In this document: positions 6,938 to 11,683 of the stretch, in pieces | Position numbering within the stretch: the stretch's first letter is position 1 | How the letters are laid out: each line of letters starts with the position of its first letter | Assembly (NCBI GenBank): GCA_023416515.1 | Contig: JAEZHP010000057.1 | Location: 1-11,683, forward strand | Length of the DNA stretch: 11,683 bases | Source of the DNA: Pseudomonadota bacterium | GTDB taxonomy: Bacteria; Pseudomonadota; Alphaproteobacteria; Sphingomonadales; Sphingomonadaceae | Reading direction: 5' to 3' | Made by a program: the position numbers and the translations under genes | The notes under the pieces: model-generated | What the model was told of the DNA's origin: nothing | The model's database searches: none | Seen by the model: only the letters and a program-made list of their open reading frames with translations

Positions 6938-8389
6938 ATGACAGGCGCGGCGTTCGACGAGCTTTGGGGCGACCGCCGCCGCGACTCCGCGGCGAGGGAG
7001 GGTTTCGAGGCGCTCGCCGGCTGGCTCAAGACCACGCCTCCCGCCGAGCTCGACCGGCGCCAGCAAGCCGCCGAGGCGGCGTTCCGCCAGATGGGAATCA
7101 CGTTCAACGTCTATGGCGACGACGAGGCTGCCGAGCGCATCATCCCGTTCGACATCATCCCGCGAATCTTCTCGGCGGCCGAATGGAAGCGGGTGTCGGA
7201 CGGGCTCGAGCAGAGGGTTCGGGCGATCAACGCCTTCGTCGACGACGTCTATGGCGCCCGGCGGATCATCAGCGACGGAGTCGTTCCCGCCGACGTCGTG
7301 CTCGCCAACCCGCAATATTGCGTGGCGGTCGCCGGCGCCCGGCCGCCGCACGGAATCTATGCCCATATCTGCGGAATCGACATCGTGAGGACCGGGCCGG
7401 AGGAATTCTTCGTCCTCGAGGACAATGCCCGGACTCCGTCGGGCGTGTCCTACATGCTCGAGAATCGCGAGGCGATGCTTCGGCTGTGCCCCGAGCTGTT
7501 CGACATCTTCGCGGTCGAACCGGTCGATTCCTATCCCGAGCTGCTTCGCGAGACGCTCGCCGCGACCGCTCCGAACGACGGCCATGTGCCGGTCTGCGTC
7601 TTGCTCACCCCCGGCCACCACAATTCCGCCTTCTACGAGCACAGCTTCCTGGCCGACACGATGGGGATCGAGCTCGTCGAGGGGCGCGACCTCGAGGTCG
7701 ACGACGACGTCGTGTGGATGCGCACCACTGAAGGGCGCGTCAGGGTCGACGTCATCTACCGGCGAATCGACGACGCCTTCCTCGACCCGCTCGTGTTCCG
7801 GCCGGATTCGATGCTCGGCGTTCCGGGGCTGCTTGCCGCCTATCTCGCCGGCAACGTCACCATCGCGAACGCGCCGGGCACCGGGATCGCCGACGACAAG
7901 GCGATCTACTCCTACGTGCCGGAGATCGTCCGCTATTATATGGGCGAGGAGGCGAAGCTCCCGAACGTTGAGACTTGGTGCTGCCGCGACCCGTCGTCGC
8001 TCAAATATGTGCTCGACCATCTGCCCGAGCTGGTCGTGAAGCTGGTCGACGGGTCGGGCGGCTACGGAATGCTGGTCGGACCGACCTCGACCCGCAAGGA
8101 GATCGAGGATTTCCGAGCAGCCCTCAAGGCCGAGCCGCACCGTTACATCGCCCAGCCCACCCTCGCACTGTCGACGGTTCCGACGATCACCGCGCAGGGG
8201 ATCGTCCCCCGCCACGTCGACTTCCGGCCGTTCGTGCTGAGCAGCCCGGACCGGGTGAGGACGGTCCCCGGAGGCCTCACCCGGGTGGCGCTTCGCGACG
8301 GCTCGCTCGTCGTCAATTCGAGCCAGGGCGGCGGGACCAAGGACAGTTTCATCCTCGCCGACGCGCAGCCCGGCGGAGCGAGCCGCTGA
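6938..8389 (+). CDS. Circularly permuted ATP-grasp protein (DUF404/DUF407 type), Anbu operon
   Basis: This 483-residue cytoplasmic protein belongs to the circularly permuted ATP-grasp type 2 family. ATP-grasp enzymes usually join a carboxylate to an amine through an acyl-phosphate; this family's substrate is, to my knowledge, unsettled. Family landmarks are ITFNVYGDDE (54-63), the RIIPFDIIPR block (67-76), FFVLEDNARTPSGVSYMLENR (157-177, with E161, D162 and N163 as candidate metal/ATP ligands), LVEGRDLEV (246-254), DVIYRRIDD (271-279), ADDKAIYSYVP (318-328), LVVKLVDGSGGYGMLVG (365-381, lysine plus glycine-rich loop), DFRPFVL (428-434) and the C-terminal NSSQGGGTKD (460-469). The ATG at 6938 is the only plausible start in frame; its ribosome-binding site is weak. 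The stop overlaps the alpha-E start by one base. ATP and metal roles of the named residues are inferred from the fold. Confidence 0.93.
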   Translation: MTGAAFDELWGDRRRDSAAREGFEALAGWLKTTPPAELDRRQQAAEAAFRQMGITFNVYGDDEAAERIIPFDIIPRIFSAAEWKRVSDGLEQRVRAINAFVDDVYGARRIISDGVVPADVVLANPQYCVAVAGARPPHGIYAHICGIDIVRTGPEEFFVLEDNARTPSGVSYMLENREAMLRLCPELFDIFAVEPVDSYPELLRETLAATAPNDGHVPVCVLLTPGHHNSAFYEHSFLADTMGIELVEGRDLEVDDDVVWMRTTEGRVRVDVIYRRIDDAFLDPLVFRPDSMLGVPGLLAAYLAGNVTIANAPGTGIADDKAIYSYVPEIVRYYMGEEAKLPNVETWCCRDPSSLKYVLDHLPELVVKLVDGSGGYGMLVGPTSTRKEIEDFRAALKAEPHRYIAQPTLALSTVPTITAQGIVPRHVDFRPFVLSSPDRVRTVPGGLTRVALRDGSLVVNSSQGGGTKDSFILADAQPGGASR

Positions 8390-9324
8390 TGCTGTCTAGA
8401 ACCGCCGCAAACCTGTTCTGGATGGGGCGCTACATGGAGCGCGCCGAGTTCACCGCAAGTCTGGTCGAGGCGACGATCCGGCTCGATTCGCTCGGCACCC
8501 GAGCCGAGAGCGACCAGACCTGGCGAAGTGCGCTCGCGGTGGTCGGAGCGATGCCCGGCTTCGAGGCGACACAAGAGAATTTCGGAGCGTTTGCAGCGCG
8601 CCGCTATCTGATGCTCAGCGACGACAACCCGGGCTCGGTACGCTCCTGCCTCGCCCGGGCGCGCGACAACGCCCGCGCCGCACGCAATGCGATGTCGAGC
8701 GAGACCTGGGGTGCGATCAACCGCGCCTGGCTGCTGATCCGCGGGCGCGCCAGCCCGGGCGGTGCCCAGTCCACCCTGTCGCTTGTCGAAACCCTGAAGG
8801 CGGAAGCGCGCGGCTTCGAGGGCGCGCTCACCCGGATGCTTCGCGCGGAGGCCTATTGGTTCATCCGCCTTGGCACCCTGATCGAGCGCGCCGACAACAC
8901 CGCCCGCCTGCTCGACGTCAAATATTACCTGCTTCTACCTCAAGGGGAGCCGGTCGGCGGAGTCCTCGACCGCGACCAGTGGGACACGATCCTCCACATC
9001 GTTTCGGCGCGCCGCGCCTACCGCCTGCTCTACCCGCAGGGGCTGCAGCCCTGGTGGGTCGCCGACCTGCTCGTGCTCCGCCGCGAGCTTCCGCGATCGC
9101 TCCATTTCTGCGCGGCCGAGACGGTCGAGCTGCTCGCTGAGTTCGGCGCTCGTACCGGCCGCCAGGGCGAGGCCGACCGGCTCGCCCGCCAGCGGCTGAC
9201 CGCAATCGAGGCGGACGATATCGACGCCCTCTTCCAGCGCGGGCTGCACGAATGGCTGCAGGACTTCGTTCGCGACAACAATGCGCTGGGCGCGGCAATC
9301 GCGCAGCAGTTCCGGTTCGCCTGA
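8389..9324 (+). CDS. Alpha-E domain protein (DUF403), Anbu operon
   Basis: This 311-residue, largely alpha-helical protein is of the alpha-E (DUF403) family, whose function is unknown. It almost always travels with permuted ATP-grasp and transglutaminase genes. The N-terminal block LSRTAANLFWMGRYMERAE (2-20) and the internal block FIRLGTLIERADNTARLLDVKYYLL (158-182) are the family hallmarks and resemble one another (RYMERAE / LIERADN), suggesting a duplicated helical unit. Further conserved text includes WGAINRAW (107-114) and the C-terminal HEWLQDFV (287-294). There are no membrane segments or signal peptide, so it should be cytoplasmic. ATG 8389-8391 shares its A with the preceding TGA; GGAG about ten bases upstream is a modest ribosome-binding site. 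A longer in-frame extension upstream overlaps the ATP-grasp gene and is rejected. Confidence 0.93.
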   Translation: MLSRTAANLFWMGRYMERAEFTASLVEATIRLDSLGTRAESDQTWRSALAVVGAMPGFEATQENFGAFAARRYLMLSDDNPGSVRSCLARARDNARAARNAMSSETWGAINRAWLLIRGRASPGGAQSTLSLVETLKAEARGFEGALTRMLRAEAYWFIRLGTLIERADNTARLLDVKYYLLLPQGEPVGGVLDRDQWDTILHIVSARRAYRLLYPQGLQPWWVADLLVLRRELPRSLHFCAAETVELLAEFGARTGRQGEADRLARQRLTAIEADDIDALFQRGLHEWLQDFVRDNNALGAAIAQQFRFA

Positions 9325-10163
9325 TGCAGCTCTCGGTCCGCTATACGACGACCTATCATTATCCGGAGCCGGCGGCGCGGCTGATCCAGCTTCTGCGCGT
9401 GACCCCGCACAGCTTCGCCGGCCAGACCGTGCTCGACTGGCGGATCGACGTCGACAGCGACGCGCGCCTTCGCGAGCATCGGGACGGCTACGGCAACATC
9501 GTCCACATGCTCTACATGGACCGGCCGCCAGGAGGCTTCGAGGTCCGGGTCAGCGGCCGCGTCCTGACCGAGGACCGTGCCGGCGTGGCCGGCGAGGTGC
9601 CGTTCGACCTGCCGCCCCAGGTCTTCCTTCGGGAAACCCCGCTGACCGCGGCAGGAGGCTCGCTCGAGCCGCTCGTCCACGCGCTTCGCAAGCATGATTC
9701 CGACGACCGGGCGATCCTCCACCATCTCAACGAGCGGCTGTTCCTCCGGATGCGCTTCGACGCCGAGGCAACCGGCCTCGACACGAGCGCGTCGGAAGCG
9801 TTCGAGGCGGGCCACGGCGTGTGCCAGGATTTCGCCCACATCTTCATCGCAGTCGCCCGCTCGCTCGGAATCCCCGCACGCTACGTCTCGGGCCACCTCT
9901 ACCGCCGCGACGGCAAGCAACGCCAGCCGGCCACCCATGCCTGGGCCGAGGCCTTCGACCGCGATCTCGGCTGGATCGGCTTCGATCCGACCCACGGAAT
10001 CTCGACCGACGATGCCTATGTCCGGGTTGCGTGCGGGCTCGACTACCGCGACGCCGCGCCCTTCTCCGGCAGGGTCGCGGGCGGCGGCGACCAGTCGCTC
10101 AAGGTCGACGTCGAGGTGAAGGAGGTCGGCCGCCGCCAGCAGCAGAGACAGAGCCAGTCGTGA
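9324..10163 (+). CDS. Transglutaminase-like cysteine protein, Anbu operon
   Basis: This 279-residue cytoplasmic protein has a bacterial transglutaminase-like N-terminal beta domain (about 1-90, starting MQLSVRYTTTYHYPEP) and a transglutaminase/papain-like catalytic core (about 120-240). The triad is complete: Cys167 in GHGVCQDFAH, His205 in ATHAWAEAF and Asp221 in WIGFDPTHG. Enzymes of this fold either cross-link glutamine side chains or hydrolyse amide bonds; bacterial operon members of this type are more often thought to be proteases or amidases. The C-terminus (about 255-279) is charged and ends in a Gln/Arg/Ser-rich stretch. The ATG at 9324 shares its A with the alpha-E stop and has no good Shine-Dalgarno sequence, so translation is probably coupled. 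A 109-base gap with an inverted repeat follows before the Anbu gene. Confidence 0.93.
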   Translation: MQLSVRYTTTYHYPEPAARLIQLLRVTPHSFAGQTVLDWRIDVDSDARLREHRDGYGNIVHMLYMDRPPGGFEVRVSGRVLTEDRAGVAGEVPFDLPPQVFLRETPLTAAGGSLEPLVHALRKHDSDDRAILHHLNERLFLRMRFDAEATGLDTSASEAFEAGHGVCQDFAHIFIAVARSLGIPARYVSGHLYRRDGKQRQPATHAWAEAFDRDLGWIGFDPTHGISTDDAYVRVACGLDYRDAAPFSGRVAGGGDQSLKVDVEVKEVGRRQQQRQSQS

Positions 10164-10173
10164 CTTGGACACG

Positions 10174-10247
10174 CGTCATTGCGAGCGAAGCGAAGCAATC
10201 CCGCACAGCGAATGGATTGCTTCGTCGCTCCACTCCTCGCAATGACG
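10174..10247. repeat. SEAKQS-type interspersed inverted repeat between the transglutaminase and Anbu genes
   Basis: This 74-base imperfect palindrome has a perfect 12-base outer arm (10174-10185 pairing with 10236-10247) and a perfect 11-base inner arm (10191-10201 pairing with 10214-10224) around a 12-base loop, with unpaired bases between the arms. Translated on the plus strand it gives VIASEAKQS, the trace of a widespread interspersed bacterial repeat. It would form a strong hairpin in the operon mRNA. There is no following T run, so it is not a classical intrinsic terminator. Confidence 0.85.
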
Positions 10248-10258
10248 AGGACCGGACC

Positions 10259-10265
10259 AAGGGGA
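10259..10265 (+). promoter_or_regulatory. Shine-Dalgarno of the Anbu gene
   Basis: AAGGGGA ends seven bases before the ATG at 10273. Unlike the upstream genes of the operon, which start within the preceding stop codon, the Anbu gene has its own ribosome-binding site. This fits its separation from the transglutaminase gene by the repeat. Confidence 0.7.
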
Positions 10266-10272
10266 AATCGCG

Positions 10273-11019
10273 ATGACCTATTGCCTTGGGATGCTGCTCG
10301 ACGAGGGCCTGATCATGATGGCCGACACCCGAACCAATGCGGGCGTCGACAATTTCTCCATGTACCGAAAGCTCCACCTTCTCGCCGAGGGGCCAGACCG
10401 GACCATCTATGCGTGCACCGCGGGCAATCTGTCGGTCACCCAGACGGTGATGACATTGATCCGCGAGGGCCTTGCCGCCGAAAGCCCGGAAAGCGACCTG
10501 AGGCGAAGCCTTCACGACGCCGGCACCATGTTCCGGGCCGCCCAGCTGGTCGGGGAGGCGGTTCAGGTCGCTGGCCGGACCGTCGGCAAGGCGCTCGAGA
10601 GCCTCAATATCTCGGCGGGATCCGCGATCCTGCTCGGGGGCCGGATCGGCAGCCAGCCCCCTGCCCTGTTCCTGATGTACGACGCCGGCAACTTCATCCA
10701 GTGCAAGCCGGAGGTCCCGTTCTTCCAGATCGGCGAGACCAAATATGGCCGGCCGATCCTCGACCGCGAGGTGCGCAGCGACACCCCGCTCGGCGAAGCG
10801 GTCAAGTGCGGCTTCCTGTCGTTCGACGCGGCAATGGCTTCGAACCTGGGAGTGGCCCGGCCGATCGACCTGATGGTCATGCCGACCGACCGCAGGAGGC
10901 CGATCCTCACCCGGCGGATCGAGCGCGACGATTCCTATTTCGACGAGGTGTCGAGACGCTGGTCCGACCTTCTCCACGCCGGCACACGGGCGATCCCGAA
11001 CCCGCCGTTCATGGACTGA
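10273..11019 (+). CDS. Anbu-type proteasome-like peptidase (Ntn-hydrolase)
   Basis: Anbu ('ancestral beta subunit') is a bacterial relative of proteasome beta subunits and HslV. Purified homologues have been reported to assemble into open, helical or lock-washer rings rather than closed proteasome barrels, and the physiological substrate is unknown. The 248-residue protein starts MTYCLGMLLDEGL. After removal of Met the new N-terminus is Thr, the expected nucleophile. D18 and K33 (counted from Met; mature 17 and 32) match the proteasomal Asp17/Lys33 pair, in MMADTRTNAGVDN and YRKLH. ACTAGNLSVTQ (47-57), SAGSAILLGGRIG (114-126), KYGRPILDR (157-165) and FLSFDAAMASNLGVARPIDLMV (181-202) are family-typical. 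No prosequence is present, as expected for Anbu. It is the last gene of the operon, 109 bases after the transglutaminase gene. Confidence 0.95.
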   Translation: MTYCLGMLLDEGLIMMADTRTNAGVDNFSMYRKLHLLAEGPDRTIYACTAGNLSVTQTVMTLIREGLAAESPESDLRRSLHDAGTMFRAAQLVGEAVQVAGRTVGKALESLNISAGSAILLGGRIGSQPPALFLMYDAGNFIQCKPEVPFFQIGETKYGRPILDREVRSDTPLGEAVKCGFLSFDAAMASNLGVARPIDLMVMPTDRRRPILTRRIERDDSYFDEVSRRWSDLLHAGTRAIPNPPFMD

Positions 11020-11230
11020 GGAGCCGCGCTCCCAATACCCACGCGGCGCACCCCTAGAAGAGCTGGTGCCGGGCTGTCAGCGGTAAGGAAGCCGCGATGT
11101 TCCGGTACCGTACCGTGCCGCTTTCTACGGCGCTTCCATTGGCCCGCGACAAGGACTAGGCTCGCTCCATCGCCCGCAGAAGTGCACGCGGGCTGGCGTA
11201 CTCTGGAAGCCTGTTAGGGGAGGTTTTGCC
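11020..11230. other. Intergenic region between the Anbu and DUF4383 genes
   Basis: These 211 bases hold no recognisable gene. Visible are a three-copy five-base tandem (GTACC, GTACC, GTGCC at 11105-11119) whose first copy overlaps the palindrome CGGTACCG (11103-11110), a possible 20-codon leader frame at 11097-11159 with AAGGA seven bases upstream, and a six-base-pair hairpin (GCCCGC 11172-11177 with GCGGGC 11188-11193). No intrinsic terminator with a T run was found after the Anbu gene, and no clear promoter for the next gene. Confidence 0.6.
11216..11223 (+). promoter_or_regulatory. Strong Shine-Dalgarno of the DUF4383 gene
   Basis: AGGGGAGG ends seven bases before the ATG at 11231, a near-ideal ribosome-binding site that fixes this start. 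Confidence 0.75.
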
Positions 11231-11641
11231 ATGGTTCGTACCTTCGCACTTCTGTTCGGAATCGTCTTTCTCGCCGTGGGCATCGCCGGCTTCGTGCCGG
11301 GGCTCGCCCATCCAGCGACTCATGAGGGTCTCACCATGACCCAGGGGTCGGCGATGCTGCTCGGCCTGTTCCCGGTGAACATCCTCCACAACGTCGTGCA
11401 CCTGCTGTTCGGCCTGTGGGGCCTGGCCGCCTATCGCTCGGTCGGCGGCGCGGTCGGCTATTTCCGTGCGGTCGCGGTCATCTACGCGCTTCTCACCATC
11501 CTCGGCCTGCTGCCGCAGACCAACACTCTGTTCGGCCTGGTGCCGCTGCAGGGCAACGACGTGTGGCTGCATGCGCTGCTCGCGATCGTCGCGGCCTATT
11601 TCGGCTTCGTTCACCGCGAGACGCGGGTGACGACGGCCTGA
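11231..11641 (+). CDS. DUF4383 four-helix inner-membrane protein
   Basis: This 136-residue integral membrane protein of the DUF4383 family has unknown function. Four hydrophobic segments are visible at about 3-23, 42-67, 73-94 and 110-127. Family hallmarks are NILHNVVHLLFG (50-61) in the second helix and WLHALLAI (112-119) in the fourth, both with membrane-embedded histidines. The short loop 24-40 probably faces the periplasm. The start has an excellent ribosome-binding site. The gene stands alone on the plus strand, 211 bases after the Anbu gene and followed by a hairpin, so it is probably its own transcription unit. Codon use looks like its neighbours. Members of this family occur in many soil actinobacteria and alphaproteobacteria. 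Confidence 0.85.
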   Translation: MVRTFALLFGIVFLAVGIAGFVPGLAHPATHEGLTMTQGSAMLLGLFPVNILHNVVHLLFGLWGLAAYRSVGGAVGYFRAVAVIYALLTILGLLPQTNTLFGLVPLQGNDVWLHALLAIVAAYFGFVHRETRVTTA

Positions 11642-11649
11642 CCTGAGAT

Positions 11650-11682
11650 CCGCCGCCCGCATGACGCCCAAGCGGGCGGCGG
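11650..11682 (+). terminator. GC-rich hairpin after the DUF4383 gene, likely terminator
   Basis: An 11-base perfect stem (CCGCCGCCCGC at 11650-11660 pairing with GCGGGCGGCGG at 11672-11682) surrounds an 11-base loop, starting nine bases after the stop codon. The window ends one base after the stem, so a T run cannot be seen; the call rests on stem strength and position. Confidence 0.75.
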
Positions 11683-11683
11683 T

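Noticed and set aside
6715..7107. N-terminal extension of BamD upstream of residue 1
   Set aside because: The extension would put 131 residues before a clear lipoprotein signal peptide and would translate the intergenic repeat and the start of the divergent operon.
6866..8215. 449-codon minus-strand open frame opposite the ATP-grasp gene
   Set aside because: Shadow of a well-conserved gene; starts and ends do not fit bamD transcription.
10174..10247. Inverted repeat as an intrinsic terminator ending the operon before the Anbu gene
   Set aside because: No T run follows the stem, the arms are interrupted, and the sequence matches a dispersed repeat family.
10099..10977. 292-codon minus-strand frame across the SEAKQS repeat and the Anbu gene
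   Set aside because: Antisense shadow of Anbu running through the repeat; no ribosome-binding site or domain.
11156..11671. 171-codon minus-strand frame opposite the DUF4383 gene
   Set aside because: The plus-strand DUF4383 frame has transmembrane helices, family motifs and a near-perfect ribosome-binding site; the antisense product is charged and Gln/Glu/Arg-rich without any family signature.

Overview
The window is GC-rich (well over 60% G+C by eye), densely coded and chromosomal in character. Gene content and protein style (BamD-RecN-LigA cluster, Anbu operon, interspersed repeats of the 'SEAKQS' and 'CPEQSRRACPE' kinds) suggest an alphaproteobacterium, most likely a sphingomonad. That placement is inferred from recognised protein families, not from a search. 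No phage, insertion sequence, tRNA, rRNA or CRISPR signal was seen.

Layout: (1) 3-1582, plus strand: the 3' part of a short-chain dehydrogenase/reductase gene running in from the left edge, coupled by a TGATG overlap to prmA (ribosomal protein L11 methyltransferase). (2) 1584-6714, minus strand: read 5' to 3', bamD (outer-membrane assembly lipoprotein), recN (SMC-like DNA repair ATPase), ligA (NAD-dependent DNA ligase, GTG start overlapping the recN stop) and a small secreted protein of unknown function. This last gene converges on prmA with one base between the stop codons. (3) 6715-6937: a 223-base divergent intergenic region holding a two-copy 24-base tandem repeat. (4) 6938-11019, plus strand: a four-gene operon of a circularly permuted ATP-grasp protein, an alpha-E (DUF403) protein, a transglutaminase-like protein and an Anbu-type proteasome-like peptidase. 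The first three genes are joined by TGATG overlaps. A 74-base imperfect inverted repeat separates the transglutaminase gene from the Anbu gene. (5) 11231-11641: a DUF4383 four-helix membrane protein followed by a GC-rich hairpin at the right edge.

The most interesting part is the Anbu operon. The gene association is known from comparative genomics, but to my knowledge its substrate and physiological role are unsettled. It combines an enzyme class that usually forms amide or peptide bonds (ATP-grasp), one that cleaves or exchanges them (transglutaminase/papain-like fold), a helical protein of unknown role and an Ntn-hydrolase. All recognisable catalytic residues are intact in the transglutaminase and Anbu proteins. 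The remaining genes are housekeeping: translation-apparatus modification, outer-membrane assembly, DNA repair and replication.
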